Shown here piece by piece: positions 33,293 to 46,103 of a stretch of 64,000 bases of DNA. The stretch is taken from NCBI RefSeq assembly GCF_963678635.1, contig NC_087070.1:1418512-1482511 (forward strand), written 5' to 3'. The notes beneath the pieces are model-generated. The model saw nothing but the letters and a program-made list of their open reading frames with translations, was not told the DNA's origin and did not search any database. Position 1 is the first letter of the stretch. Every line of letters starts with the position of its first letter. The DNA is from Symsagittifera roscoffensis (taxonomy: Eukaryota > Xenacoelomorpha > Acoela > Convolutidae). The translations under genes and the position numbers were made by a program.

Positions 33293-33808
33293 CGATGAAT
33301 TCTGAGGCTATTGCTAGGTTCATCCTGCTATTTGTTTCATCTGGTTGACTACGCCTTCTAAGCATCTCCAGATCATCCAAAAACTTGTCTATTGTTTCAT
33401 CTTCACGTTGCCTCCGTTTCTCGAAAGACATCTTTGCTTGGTGTCCTTGTACTCCTGAGCCAAAACGATTCAACAAGATTTTAAAAATCTTCTCAGCTGT
33501 GTCCCTTTGGTAGTGCTTTTTGGCCATCACGCAATTTAGGGCTGTCCCTTCCAGGTTGCTAGTTAGTGCACTGCATTCTTGCCTTTTTGTCAAGTCTTCC
33601 TCAGTTTCATGACCTCTATCAAGTTTCATGAAGTTTCATCCAGATTCATGACCTCTATCCAGGTATCTATAAAGCCATCAGATTCGTCTTTATAGCATCT
33701 CGGTTTCTTAAATACCCTCCTTGACTTCTCACTGCGTTCACTGGTCCTACATAACTTCGTCAGGAAAGCTTCCAAGGACCTGTTCAGAGGTTCAAATGCT
33801 GAAGCCAT
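33192..33808 (-). pseudogene. Gag capsid-like domain, copy 3
   Basis: Two overlapping pieces carry DTWIEVM, LEGTALNCVMAKK, IFKILLNRFGSG, IDKFLDDLEMLRRRS and FIDGVKNDELRTLL, each matched in copy 1 at 5550-5930. A small direct duplication ('TTTCATGAAGTTTCATCCAGATTCATGACCTCTATC' type, around 33605-33660) probably caused the frame break between the pieces. Confidence 0.78.
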
Positions 33809-35099
33809 TGACGTTGCATCTCGTAAATACCCCGCTTGAAAGTCATTGCCCTCCGATTGGACCTCTGGATTTTTCTCCTATTTGAGTCACTGACACGATT
33901 TTTTGCTCGAACGGCATGACTCCAAATTGCGGAATCACATCTCCCAGTAGCATTTGCGTTCTGCATTGGTCTCTCATTCGAGTCCAGTTGAGCCTCCTCT
34001 GATATTTGGGTCCCTTGGTCTATTATCCCCTGTGGCATAGCTGGATGAACTGCCCCTACCTCTCGTGGATCCATATGTCCTTCTTCAGTTGGCTTGTTCA
34101 TTGAAGTTAACTCTCGGCTCCCTGTTGGGTTCTCCTGAGGTTGTTTGCCTGCTCCTCGATTCATTCCTGTTTCCTAGGAACCTGTCCATGATAGCCTGAG
34201 TACGCCTCTCCATCATTGCGCCTTTTCTCGTGTCAAGAGTCCCAAGAGTCTGCTCTTGCTGAATTCTTAACTTATCCATGTCATCTCTCAATCGTAACTC
34301 TTTCTGCTCAGCTTCCCTCGTCATTCATGACAAGTTTTTGACCAAGTATTCATCTGTCCTCTCCTTCAAGCGTTTTTCACTTCTGTTGACTTCTTGGCTG
34401 TTGCGGTTGATCTCTTCCCGCACGCTTTCTCTCTCGACGTGGACTGCCCTCTCCAGTTCACTCATTCTTGGGGACATCTGTTCGTTCTGTTCTCCTATAC
34501 TGTCCACTATGCTAGTCAAGGCCTCTTCGATTGATGCACTCTCGTCCACTAATGGCGTCACTAGTGCTGGTGTCACCCTTTTGATTCCAGGCAGTTTCGT
34601 GCTAGTCGAGACTCGAGTCTTTACCTCTCTGTCTCGATGTTTCTTCATAATCCGCCTCTGGTTCCATTGATGGGTTACTCGGCCCTGTGATCCTGCTATC
34701 CACAGATTGCACTTCCAAATTTGTAATGGTCACAAACTCTCTTGACTGCTGCGATACATCTATGGTCTTGTCTATTAACCTGACCACACCAAATCGGTCC
34801 GAAGATCCAGTTTCCCTGTTGGTGGGTGCATCATTTTCATGAGTCGAGCTGTTGAGGCTTATTTGAGATCCGTAGTCATCTTGTTCGTCATTGTCCTCCT
34901 CCTCTTCCTGGGTTTCTGCATCATCGCATGTACCCTTTCCCATAGTAAATGGAAAGAATTTTCCCAAAGTGTTCTTCACTCGTTTTGAAAACGAGGAAGA
35001 CGTTGCCGGTTTCTCCGTCACCCCATGCATAATAGTCTTATCAGTAGGTGATCTTGTAGTCGCCACATTTTCAGTCAAGATTTCGGACATTTTCGACAT
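33784..35099 (-). pseudogene. Gag N-terminal region, copy 3
   Basis: Pieces 35099-34602, 34648-34325, 34324-34085 and 34164-33784 form a charged N-terminal region. The first has an acidic run (EEEEDNDEQDD); the middle ones are helical and coiled-coil-like (LERAVHVERESVREEINRN, RLRDDMDKLRIQQEQ). The probable first Met is at 35099 or three codons later. No named domain; assignment rests on position before the capsid. Confidence 0.6.
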
Positions 35100-35145
35100 C
35101 TCTTCTCAATCTAGAGTCCCTGTGGAAGTGGCAAAGCCAGATTAG

Positions 35146-36179
35146 ATTGACTTGCCAATATTCTATTCCCACTCCCTTCCGTTCCACGTCCCGCCCGATT
35201 CTCATCTATGGCAGGGTCCGGATGGATCTCTACTTCTAACATTGCCTTTCCATCTGAAACTTTCTTCCCTTTGTTGTCCGGGTCCGTGAGATCCTTTCCA
35301 CAAAAGGGTCTTTCAGTGCCTTTCTTTGTTTCTCTGGTATGAAATTCCTAGAGCTATCACTTAGTTTAGGTAACTGTGACTTGTCTAGACTCTTTTTCTG
35401 TATCACTTTTTACCGCTTATGCGCTCAATTGGATTGCTAAGGTTCTTATTGCTTGACTACTAATAAAAATAACACAACACAATAAATTCCAAAAATTTCA
35501 CTTAAATAGTGACCACGAATCCTTGTATGCTATCACAGTACAGCGTGTATACAATTTCTTCCTAACGATTGATTGTTGGTTATTGGATATGAAGCTAGCC
35601 TAAAATGATGATATCAATATATTTAAAACATAGTGTACTCACTACCCAGTCAAGAACAATTATTATGGATTTAAAACCAAAAACGAAGAAGAATAAAAAA
35701 ACATTTCACAAAAATGTATGTGTATTGGACTTGGTCTGTCGTAATTCAATAGTCGAACTTGTTTCTAAAGAAAGAGCTTTCCCTGTTCAGTGCCGCACTA
35801 AACAGACAAAACTTGAAGGCAGTAATTTTCTCAAGTGGGCGTCTATTGCAGCCACCATGTCATGTGTTACCTACCTGCCTTCGGATTGCCCGAGCTAGAC
35901 CTTCTAAAATCCTCAAGGCAATAACTTTTGCAAAAAAATTATGAATTTTAATCCACACAAATCAGTGTCGAACTTTGTTTTCGGTTAGAATTAGAGTCGC
36001 AAATCTCCGGGCTTAGACCTGTTGGGTTTTTTTGATAATCTTTTCAAATTTATTTAAAGGCAAGTTATCAGTGCAGTCACTGGCTTCTAGCTTGATTCCT
36101 AATATCCTAAAAATACTTCCTATTTATATCACTTCCTTCTACGCACGCTTTAGGATCCCTGGAAAATTTATATTTCTAT
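35146..36179. other. Upstream region of copy 3
   Basis: Non-coding, AT-rich. No LTR or primer-binding site was recognised. Short ORFs near 35605-35944 show no similarity I can name. Confidence 0.35.
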
Positions 36180-36735
36180 GACCTCTCCGGGTTGCCAAAA
36201 TTAATACCCTTCCGGAATGGCAAAAGTAGGACCCTTCCGGATTGACGAAAATGGGACCCTTCAAGATTGGCAAAATTGGGACCCTTCAGGATTGGCGAAA
36301 ATGGGACCCTTCGTGATTGGGACCCTTCGGGTTGGTGAAAATGGGACCCTTCCGGATTGGTCAAAATGGGACCCTTCCGGATTGGTGAAAATTGGACCCT
36401 TCCGGATTGGTGAAAATGGGATCCTTCCGGATTGGGACCCCTCCAGATTGGTGAAAGTGGGACCCTTCCGGATTGGTGAAAATGGGACCCTTCCGGATTG
36501 GTGAAAATGGGACCCTTCCGGATTGACAAAATGGGACCCTTCCGGATTGGCAAAACTGGTACCCTTCCGGGTTGGCAAAACTAGGACCCTTCCGGATTGG
36601 CAAAAATAGGACTCTTCCGGATTGGCAAAATTAGGACCATTCCGGACTGGCAACACTGGGACCCTTCCAAATTGGCAAAAATAGGACCCTTCCGGATTGG
36701 GACCCCTCCGGGTTTGTAAAAATGGCATTTCCGGG
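36180..36735. repeat. 25-bp minisatellite
   Basis: About 22 imperfect copies of gggacccttccggattggtgaaaat, some with short internal deletions. A 25-base period opens all three frames in turn and gives spurious 25-residue repeat ORFs on both strands. Scattered single units (for example 'cccttccg') recur out to about 38520. It lies about 1.1 kb upstream of the gag of copy 3, as the 15-bp array lies upstream of the gag of copy 1. Confidence 0.95.
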
Positions 36736-38646
36736 ACACTAAAAGTTACACGCGAGACCCTTCCCAATACGGTCTCCGAGTCTATTATGCTATTTGATTT
36801 AACTAGGAAGGGTGTATTCCGGCCTTAGACTCTTCCGGATTGAAGCTAAGCTGCTTATTTGACAATTCTCCTTAACTGTGACAGGTCTTAAAACTAGCTT
36901 AGTCTCGACTCGACTAATGTTTTCTGGGTTCCTTAGCCCTCGCTTTTGTCGATAATTGCGTAAAATTGCCTTATTCAACCGTTACTACCCTTTGGTATGG
37001 GTATAAAGGCTTTCCAAATTTTTTTTTTACAAAACGTGAAGGGTCTACCTTCACTAAATGGTAACTTTGCTAAAAACAATCTTAAAAATTTTCTATGCTT
37101 AATTTTTCGAATAATTGAAGGCTTTATGAGTAAGCTCACCTAATTTCTGATCTTATGGTACCAAGATCAACTGGATCTGTCCAGTCGTTTTAAACGTTAT
37201 TAACCAAAACTTCTTTTTTCCAAACTCAAAATTTTTCTCTGTTATAGGTTCCGCCTAATTTTTTTCGCAATTCCGTTCTTTTCGACCTAAAAATTATTGA
37301 TCCGAGCTCAAAAAACCTATACTCTTCTAATTCAATGCAAAAAAAACAATCAAAACGCTTTACTTGAAAAAATTTGCGAAAAAACTATGCTATTTGGACC
37401 CCTCCGAATTGATGAAACCACTGAATCAAACACGTTAAGCTCGATTTCTCTGTAACCCGGAAGGCTTTCGGGAAGCGGGTTTTAAAACCTGTAGATTCAC
37501 TCGTGGACGTTGTTCAAACAACTATTTTTTACTGTCCTAACTCAAAAATTTCAAAATTCGGTTTTTGGTACCAAAACAGTTCCAACCACTTCCAAACTAA
37601 ACTTAACCAGTTCTACCTATTATAGTAGTGCAATTACGATGTAACTCACTAATTCAGCGCTTTTTCCATTTCAAAAAAATATCGATGTCTCAAAAATCGC
37701 GATTTGTGGGGGGATCAAAATATCGCTATTTTGACCCTAAAAACCGTTCTGCTTACTGTGTTTTTCACTGGAAAACGGTATAGGAGTATTAATACAGGCA
37801 GTATATATAGTAATACTAATGATACTATATCCTTCCGGGTTTGTTCAATATGCGAATTAAAGTGCTCAACTCGGAAATTTGCAACCCGGTGGAGGGTCAC
37901 TTCAGTGCAGTCACTGTCGAGCCCCCCACAGATTGATATCTTACATTTTGTACCAAAAAGGATACAAAACTTGTTAACGATACCCAACACTCGATTGTAG
38001 ATGTCGTTGAGACCCTTCCTACTACTCCTTGCACTGCTTGCCGGATCAGTCTTCCGCTCTATTCCCAAGAACCTTCCAGATTGAGCGCAAATTAGCATTA
38101 ACGTGCTTAAATACTCAAACAACCCCACAGTACAAGCACCAAAAACGGGCCACTTTTTCGATCGTAACGATCGTGTTTGGTATAAATACCTGTAACAACA
38201 ATATATCTAACAACAAAAAACGGAAGGTTCGGATCACATCTCGTCTCGGGTGATGATTTCTATTTCTACTGATTGTATATATATATTTTTTTTTTTTGTT
38301 TTTGGTTTTTTCGTTTTTTTAATGTTTTTTGTTTTTCTTAGGTACTATACTACTTTTTGTTTGTTTTCTTTTATATATTCAAGTGTTTTTGGTCATATAT
38401 CTCTCAGCGAACGACTGGACGCCCAATCCCTCCACCCTTCCTGCTACATGAATTTTCGATCTAAACTAGGTTAAAAAGCTAGTTTTAAGAATTCGGAAGG
38501 GTTCCGCGTTCCGAATTACCCTTCCGCCCCTGTACTAAATGCCTTATTTAGAGCATCCGCTCGGCGCGGAGTGCTCGTTAACGGTTCTGCCGATCATAAT
38601 TTTATAAAAGAAAAATACCCAGGAGCGCCATAAAAATATGTATGTA
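36736..38646. other. AT-rich non-coding stretch
   Basis: Non-coding with poly-T tracts (37018-37030, 38285-38335) and isolated minisatellite-like units. An open stretch on the minus strand (37715-38128) has no recognisable similarity and low support as a gene. No gene is called. Confidence 0.4.
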
Positions 38647-38930
38647 ACATTCGCCCGGAAGTTTATATCAGCGAGAAAAAAACTAGGTTGTAAAACGACT
38701 GGCTAGCTTCTAAACACAGCTCTACATGCTTTTCAACGTCTCTGCCAAAGCCAGATGTTTTGTTGGTCTTCCTAACATCGGGTCGACAAAAACTTTACTG
38801 TTTCTGACTTCGATCAGAACACTCTAATTAACTTAATTACATGCGAAAATAGTGAGCGCATGGCTGGGTCTCAGTATCCCCAGACCACGCGATCATTCGT
38901 AAAAAATGGGCTACTACATAAATATCATTT
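38647..38930. repeat. Dispersed repeat A, copy 3 (LTR-like)
   Basis: Closely related to 25938-26215; begins TGTAACATTCGCCCGGAAG and ends GGGCTACTACA. Confidence 0.75.
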
Positions 38931-38937
38931 TTTACCA

Positions 38938-39590
38938 TTGTTTTTGTTTAGTAGATAAAAATCATCATCTCCATCGAAAATGAATCAACCCTTTCCCTCA
39001 ACTCCTAGCTTCTCAATATCTGAAAATAAATCTGGATGTTAATCAAATTCAATTCAGGGCATGACTAGGAAGCTAAAAATTTTGATCAAACAGTTTGAGT
39101 TCTGGAATCCGGGGAAATAACGCTCTTATTTCCCTTCCGGAAGGCTGGATACACTGTCCCAACACCCTTCACCGTTCGCGTGAATTTACCTGTAACGCTC
39201 TTATTTACCTTCCGGAAGGCTGGACACGTCGTCCCAATACTCTTCCTGGTTCTCGGGATTCGTGTTGTAAAGATTGTAGCGGCACAATCGTTAAAACTAG
39301 GATTGGTCTTCTGATAGTTGTTTCCTACTTCAATCTCGATCTGTATGGCACAATTGCCGTTCACCGTTTTTCTCAACGAATTCTGTTGTTGTGTTTTTCG
39401 ACGTTTCAGTTGTCGCGAAATCTCAAAACGGAATTTTAAAAATCAGCATGTAAGGCCAAATTAACCACTCCTGATTTGTTAAACTGAACAATTAACACCG
39501 TTAACTCGGAAAACCATCAATTTTCCCAGTCAGATGTAACAATAAAAGTTCGAATCCAAACTTTCATTTTGACACATTCTGGTCGAATGT
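38938..39590. repeat. Repeat block B, copy 2
   Basis: Colinear with 26863-27478. It contains an extra internal duplication of 'AACGCTCTTATTTCCTTCCGGAAGGCTGGA' type sequence at about 39118 and 39194. In this copy, block B follows block A directly with no Penelope fragment between them. Confidence 0.75.
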
Positions 39591-40606
39591 CTTAACTAAA
39601 CAATACTGAAGTTCATTCAAATGTTCAGGGCATTAAAACGGCTAGAAAGTCAGTTCTATAGTCTTTCAACATATAATAGTACCGGGCGTCCAATTCCGTA
39701 CTCTTCCCGAGATAACGTCGTTATCTCTCTAACTTCGCGGCATGGGAGGGTACTGTTCCGCGTCGGACGTCACACTGAAACCTCCGTTCTTCTTATCGGC
39801 TTCCACTATACGTCTTATCGTGCGTGATCGTCACGATAAGAGACTTCTCATTTTCTTCCTTTTCTCTTATTCGTTTTTCGTCTTGTTTTTTTGACTGTGT
39901 GTTTTTTCTGATTTTTCTACCAAATATAGCCGTTTTTGCATTTCTCAGAATTGTTCCTCGTCAATTCGATTTTTAAAAATTTACTTCTAGAGCATTCCGA
40001 CCCTCATTTTTGTAATGAGTTCGTGATTAACAACGCTAATGTTCTTTTCCTTGCTCGTCGGAGGGTTCGGCTGTGTCAATCCCGTGGAATGGCACATTCA
40101 CCCCGGACAGTCCCCTACAATGTCCCCATTGAACGCATATCTCCGGGTTATCTTCAAGTGGTGATCCAGACCTCATTTAACAACTTACTCTATTTATTAA
40201 CAACAGTACTCTATTAACTTATTAGAAAATTGAAATCCATCTACTCCACCTCAACTCACCGCGTGTCATAAATGGCATCGTACTACATTTCGTTGCCTTT
40301 TAACATTTTCACAAAATCTGCACTATAAGGAGTGTCCTAGACAAAACTTATCTGACTACTTACGTCATTTCTCCGTAAAATTTTTTCTCGCTCTCGCTGA
40401 TTAAAAAGTCGGTATATATCGGTATATTGTCATTCAACAGTTTTAAGTAAAATTGCAACAATTCCAAGTCTGGTTTGACCAAACTGCATCAAAACAAAAA
40501 GTTTAAAAGTTTCATTAATCAATCTTGGTTGATTGGTTCAAGTTTTCACACACTATGACAATCAAGTTTTCATTCCTCTCCAGTCTTCAATCTTTGTCCT
40601 TAATCT
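39591..40606. other. Non-coding gap before copy 2
   Basis: Mostly without similarity; 40270-40370 aligns with 27625-27720, extending the A-B block toward the element's 3' end. A small inverted pair (GATAACGTCGTTATC, 39712-39726) is seen. No gene is supported. Confidence 0.4.
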
Positions 40607-41917
40607 TCACTCCATTGCTTCTGGTTCCTGCTCTCCCATTTCACTGTCTTCTAGGAATTTCTGTAGCATGTCCACAAAGGTACGGGCCGCGCCCCAGCTA
40701 TCTTTCTCATCTATTGTGGGGAAATCGCTAGACATCATCCTTTTCGCCTTCTTCCGTTGAAAATCGCTGATATTTCCTTCACCCCACTTCATGAAATCTT
40801 CTCCCACTATCTCTTCCATCTCATCCCTAGACCTCTCCGGGACTGCCTGAAGGATCTTCGTCAATAGCTCATGGGATTTCTCAGACATCCTCGCTAGTCT
40901 CACGCACTTCGGAACTGAAAAGAGCTGATCAATCAGTCTATGTTGCGTTCTGGCATCTATAACCACCGGGTGCGTTGGGTATTTGCACTTGCAATATAGT
41001 GCCCCACTAGATACCACCAGATACTTCGAGCCGACTGTCTTATGATACCCTTCACTATGTTTCAGATTCATTTCGTTCTCTAGACTTTCTCGCCAGCTTC
41101 CAATCTTCTGTTCCGTCCGCAATGCTCCGGGGAACACTTCCACACTCAAGGATGTGACCAGTTCATGGGCACGCTCCAGGCTTACCAATGATTCAATCGA
41201 GCTGGTCATACTGCAGAATCCCAAGGCGGCTGTCAGGTTCACCTCTGTCACTCGATGGCAGTCTGCAATCAACTCCATACCATTCGTATCCGACATGCTC
41301 AGTCTTCCATACAACTTGGCGAGCTGGCGATGTTGTTCGTTCAATTTTTTCAAGCAATGACTGTTCCCACATACATGCCGTTCGATTCCACAACTGGAAG
41401 CTAGGCAGGTACCCTCCTTCATGCAATCGCTTGGAGAGTTCCCCTCGGACGGCTCCATGGGTTGCTTGTCATCTTGCCTCGTTATTTTCACAGCGAATAA
41501 AAGATGTATCATGGCTAGGTCGTGTAGGCTCTCATCATCGTTTCCCTCTAACTCGATCTCAGCGGTTAGTTCCTATATCAGGCCCGCGTTCGGCTTTGGG
41601 CACCATGAAGGCTTCATGAGCTCCCACATCGTCACTAAGCTGGTCTTCAGTGGACCGTCCCACGAACCACACTCAAAGCTTTCTTGTCCCTCTGGCTGGG
41701 GAACTGAAGATTCAATCACTCGTTCCTCCAGGATCACTCCTAACTGTAACTGTTCAGACGCTATTGTCCCCATTTCTCGCACTTTTTCCACGTAGAAATT
41801 GAGGATTACTGCTTGCTCATAGTCGAAATATGAGTCCCTGGCTTCTTCGTTGACGAATGGATTATAGGCCATTCCCGGGACACCTGACACGCATTGAAAG
41901 GACCTCCGTTTGCCCAA
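40607..41917 (-). pseudogene. ORF2 Cys/His-cluster domain, copy 2
   Basis: Two open pieces (41917-41573 and 41512-40607). The first has GMAYNPFVNEEA and LMKPSWCPKP. The second begins with an acidic stretch and then shows C-x4-C-x4-H-x-C-x4-C at 41354-41407, VNLTAALGFCS, LVTSLSVEVFPGALR, HPVVIDARTQHRLID and FSVPKCVRLARMSEKSHELL. All are matched in copy 1. The open length of about 300 residues without a stop makes this the best-preserved part of ORF2 here. Zinc binding is an inference from the cluster. Confidence 0.7.
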
Positions 41918-43212
41918 TGTAGCTTACTCCTTCAGGCTCCAAATTTTCTCCAAAAAATCCCTCGTGACTCTCAGTTCTTTATTGGAACACCTTCTGACTT
42001 CCTCCAATCTCCGGTAGCTATCTAGGTCGTTTAACTCCTTTGTAGGGATCCGCAATGGCATGTCCTGATAGAGTTCTAACAGTGCTCCAACAAGAGTTCT
42101 TCAGGCTTCATCGACATCTGCCTGATTATCTTTACACATTCTTCTAGCACCGGAGTGGGGATACAATCCACCACGAATTTCACAAAGCAAAGTGCGTCCT
42201 TTCGTTTTGCCTATGCTATCGCAGAATTGTCCTTGACGATCATTACCTTTAAAGCTCCCATCAGTTCCAGCTGCTGTTCTGTGGCCTTCGTCTCAATGGT
42301 GGCTTCATATTCCCATTTTCTTATTCCAACAAGGCACCCCACAAGTCTCACCTGTAAATCAGTCCTGACACAGGGGTTTGCCATGTACACTCCAGGAAGT
42401 CTTGTTCAGAAGTTCCAGACCATTCTCGTTTGCTTTCGATGACATCACAGTGCCGTATTCCTTCATCTTCAGTTTTGAGCCCGTCTCCAGCTCCTTCAAG
42501 TACTCCTTCATGGCTTGCTTATCATGCCAGGCCATCAGGTGTCCTCTCGCGGAATTTCTTGCCTTCACCATTTCCACGTAGCCACCAGCAAGATCGCCCA
42601 CGTGGACTGAATCGGTCACAGTAATACGACTGTACTCGACCACGTCGAGCTGCCCCTCCAACTTCATCTTCGCCATGTTCGTTCGCGATAGTTTATAGTC
42701 TTCCAACCCACCGGATCCACATTGGCTGATGATCTTCATTTCCAGTCTGGTGTCAGCCAAGGTCCATTCGCTCTTCTTCGCTTTCGAAGCAGTGGAGATC
42801 AGTCCCACCAGCAACATCGGTTGCACCTGATTCTCTTTTTCTCTACCGCCATGGCTTGCACCATCCCCTTGTCCAACTTCTTTTGGACGGGACACTTTCG
42901 CCAGCGACACCACCATTGTAGCGGGTTTCGACTTCACGACTTTCGGCTTGGTAACCTTATCGTTCACTCTCTTTTTCAATTTTCTCACCATAGACTAGTA
43001 CTATCTCAGTCCTTTCTTGGTTCTTTTAATGAGTTGATCTCGCATAATCGAGCTCTCCTAGCGCTCTCCTCCGTGACTGACTCGGTCAGACCGTCAGATT
43101 CAGTGGATTCCACCATCTTTTCTATTACTTCACGCATGATGGGTTTGTTTAATCCTACTCTCATCACGGACTGAGTGCCATATCTCCGGATTATGCTCCA
43201 AGTACTTTCCAT
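41918..43212 (-). pseudogene. ORF2 helical and basic region, copy 2
   Basis: Pieces 43212-43006 and 42991-42359 plus broken frames down to 41918. It contains a Lys-rich segment (KKRVNDKVTKPKVVKSKP), then a region with KSEWTLADTRLEMK and LAGGYVEMVKARNSARG. It occupies the same place as 18479-19803 of copy 1 and shares the FLGTL start at its upstream end. No family recognised. Confidence 0.55.
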
Positions 43213-44598
43213 AAAAGCTACACGCGTCCAATCCTCGCCGGTCTTTATCTCCAGCTCGCTTTGGTATCGTTCCCATTCTTATTCTGGCAACGTGCCCAGG
43301 AATGCCACTCGCATCGACTCATCGATCCTCCGCCTTAGAGGGGTTTCACTGAGCAGCTTGAACTCGCTCCTCCTCTGGTGTGCTTCAACCAGGGGCATAG
43401 ACTCCACGGGCGACAGACTAGCCGGGGGCTCCATAGTGGGAGACATAAATGATGACGGTATCATCAGCACTAGCGTTTCATCCCACCCACCTCCTTCCGT
43501 TTCATTGAAGTCATACTCCAGCAAGTCTATCTCCAGGGCTCTCAGGTCAAACTCACTCATCCTGTCGTCCTTGCTCTCCATAGGATCATCGTTCCCTTGA
43601 TTTTTTTTATTTGGATCTCCTTCTTTTCCTCCATGGTCTGGTCTAGGTCCTGTCCCAGAGGGGCCTTGGTGCATATCGACTCCTGAATCCGGCCGAGGTA
43701 TCATCAAGTCACCTGCCTGGTAGAACACTTGGTCATTTATCATAATTTCCACCGGCTCCTGACCATGCGGCGCCACTTCATCTATTGTCAGATAAATGCC
43801 TCCTCTGGACTCTTTTCTAACCTCCATCATCACTTCTGTCTCCCGTCTGGGCCACTTCAGCCTAGAGTTTTCGTCAGCTGGAGCATACCCGTCGTTCCAA
43901 TTGCCTGCTGATACCTCTGGTTTCCTGGATATTATGGCATTGATCTTCTTCCTAAATCATATGTCAGGAAAGCTAAAATCAAACGTGTGCTGGGCGGCAG
44001 CGTTCCAACTGATGAAACGCGGCTCCATTCCTTCGCTCCGCCTGAGCATCCTTTCTTCTGAATCTTGCGCTGCTCCGATCCTAGGTGCCAGGCGGGGACT
44101 AGTCACTCCCAACAACATCCACCTGATAAGTGGATACAGAGGGCACCTATCCGGCAGCGGATCTGTGCCTACCATCCACGTGTCTTGATTCTCTTTTACG
44201 TGGGGTACGTCTCCGACCAGGCCGAGATTTTCACAGCGTCTTTCGTACCCCTAATGATTGGTCGCAAGTTCCAGAGCTTGGGTTGAACTGGACATTCGAG
44301 AGGTTCTCTCCACCCAATCTGCATTTAAAGCTGTTGTTCATGTCCATCAACACCCAGCCAGGCGCTCCGCTATCTTCCCGAATACTCGATCTTCACTTGC
44401 TAGTCTTCTTAACTCCTTCTGTTCCACCCAGTTCAGCACGGAACAATCCACTACTGACACGAGATTCACATACAGAACAGAATGTCTATACGCCTCCACT
44501 TGCACGTCCGGGAACACATGTGTCTCTGTAGGTCCGTAGACCCCGTTAACAAACTCTCTTAACCCGAAGATCAGTGCTAGCGGATCGATCCGCACCAT
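43213..44598 (-). pseudogene. ORF2 central region, second half, copy 2
   Basis: Pieces 44598-44347, 44175-43957 and 43833-43279. They carry FGLREFVNGVYGPTETHVFPDV, AYRHSVLYVNLVSVVDC, WNAAAQHTFDFSFPDI and finally FLGTLPE, corresponding to 17370-18500 of copy 1 (VVTCIYGPAVTYAFPDP, AYRHSVVHVSLISVLDG, FLGTLDEKAW). The 43833-43279 piece has an acidic, Pro-rich linker. Confidence 0.62.
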
Positions 44599-45403
44599 CA
44601 GGGCTAAGGTCAGTCAACAGGGGCATCCCCCCACACTTCTTCAACTCACTTCTGTGGGAGACTGGTTTATCTTCCCCGGTTAATCTTCTGTTTTGCTGCA
44701 GCAGATACTGAAGTAACAAGGTCCTCCAATCGTTCAGTCTCTCCTTGGTCCTTGCAGCACTTCGGGGTATCTCAGCGAACAAATAAGTCCCCAAACGACC
44801 ATAGGTCACTACAATCAGTGTGAGCAGACCATCCAGTCGGAGATCAGCTAACTCCTGCGTGACAAGCACCACAGGGCCCTTCACACAGCTCTCGTGTCCG
44901 AAGGCCACGTACAGTGCCAGCACAAGTCCAATGGATAATTTCCTGATATCCCTCACAAAGTTGGCTATCAAGTTTCTCGATGCCCTAGGGTAGCAGTTGC
45001 TGATAAACGCGGGTGGCAACCCCACGTTCATCACCGCGAGGATAGCATCGGACCTCTCATACTCAGCCTTCGTCGCCAGCACGTCCGCAAGGAAACGATC
45101 CAAGAACATCGTGTTGATTCGCTGCATCAGTTGCAACATCGTCGCTCCCTCCTGTTCTTTCACGTCAAATGTCTTCTTCAAATAGTGGTGGATATCCTTC
45201 ACCACCGCTGAAGCATAATCAAAAGCCTCCTGCCCCAACGCGCACAGCCGCGATGACAGATACAACCGCGGGTTTGTGTGAGGTTTGGTCCTCAAGGCCA
45301 TACATTTCAATTCTTCTTCAGTTGAGAGGGCGTTTCTCCTCACCAAATGACCCGTTTCGTTCCTCACGTAGTCCGTTTGTCTGAACCATAAGTTGTTCGC
45401 CAA
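44546..45403 (-). pseudogene. ORF2 central region, first half, copy 2
   Basis: An open frame of 285 residues: ANNLWFRQTDYVRNE (copy 1 ASLWFRGMDV), CMALRTKPHTNPRLYL (copy 1 SMVYRLTQERGRLPFL), LSIGLVLALYVAFG, GPVVLVTQELADLRLDGLLTLIVV (copy 1 RIDGYLALVLLTHDEL) and CGGMPLLTDLS. This is the longest unbroken piece of the central region in the window and the best template for a homology search. Confidence 0.7.
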
Positions 45404-45575
45404 CCGTTATACTAACCGGTGTTCATCGCCCACTCCTGGCCTCATTTTCAACAGCCGGCTATGGTCTTAAACCCCTGAATCGCATTCGAGATGTCCGACC
45501 ATATGGCAGAGAGTTCTGATCGTAGGGGATACAAAAGAGTGGGATCCACCTGTCGGTTCCGCGCAGATCACTACA

Positions 45576-46103
45576 TCAATTCGTCTCTCCGCCAACAGGA
45601 CGACCATGGCGTACACAAACTGCAGGGGTTCGGGTAGCGAGACTTAACCAGTACACATGTTTTGCGAGGCAACTGATCACCTTGACCAGTTGCCTCGCAA
45701 AACATTGCCGAATCAATTTTTCAGCCTCCGTCATATCAGAGAGGAGTGTCATGATAGCCTCCCCCACAGCCTCCGGGCTTGGGGTAAATCCGTCGATGAG
45801 AGCATTCAATAGTCCCCTACTCTGCAAGTGATCATTTGATCCAGCTACTATCACCACTTCTGGATCCAAGTTCACCACCCTCTGCACAATTATCGTCATT
45901 CCCACCGCTTGACCCCAATCTATGTTGGGAGCTGTGAGGAAGATTACATCCGGCCAAAAGAGCGAACGGGGAGTATATAAGTAGTCGGAGCTAGCCACTA
46001 TCAGGATTTTCCCCAGCTTCATTTCCTGAGGGTCATGGGCTGAGAACAGACTGTCCACCTTCGGTGACTCCAGATGCGCATATCTTCTCTCATCACCTTC
46101 CAC
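45576..46103 (-). pseudogene. ORF2 SGNH-like domain 2, copy 2
   Basis: KILIVASSDYLYTPRSLFWPDV is followed by NLDPEVVIVAGSNDHLQSRGLL, matching copies 1 and 3. After a helical part the frame reads through the 19-bp inverted repeat at 45657-45705 and ends at 45576. The SD and AG-x-ND landmarks are intact; no DxxH is visible. Confidence 0.55.
45657..45705. repeat. Perfect 19-bp inverted repeat inside ORF2
   Basis: Arms 45657-45675 and 45687-45705 (atgttttgcgaggcaactg) are perfect inverse copies around an 11-base loop. It is inside the coding region of copy 2, and the two arms code CFARQL and SCLAKHV-like peptides. A templated inversion is a likely cause. Confidence 0.95.

Larger units (their letters stand above)
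28346..35145 (-). mobile_element. Deletion derivative of the giant gypsy element (copy 3)
   Basis: Reading right to left: gag (35099-33192), zinc knuckle (near 33000), region after gag (32807-32195), deletion of the protease, pre-RT region (31957-31631), RT up to the Y-V of the catalytic YVDD (about 31137), then directly ORF2 from SGNH-like domain 2 to the end at 28346. Missing are the protease, the RT C-terminal half, RNase H, integrase, macro domain, coiled coil and SGNH domain 1, and the ORF2 sequence beyond the position corresponding to 18460 of copy 1. It cannot be autonomous. Identity to copies 1 and 2 is visible in protein, not in DNA, so they are old lineages. Confidence 0.82.

Noticed and set aside
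36176-36767. Repeat-protein ORFs with a 25-residue period
   Set aside because: Produced by the 25-bp minisatellite cycling through frames.
37715-38128. Minus-strand ORF of 137 residues as a gene
   Set aside because: No recognisable similarity or splice context; it lies in repeat-rich non-coding DNA.
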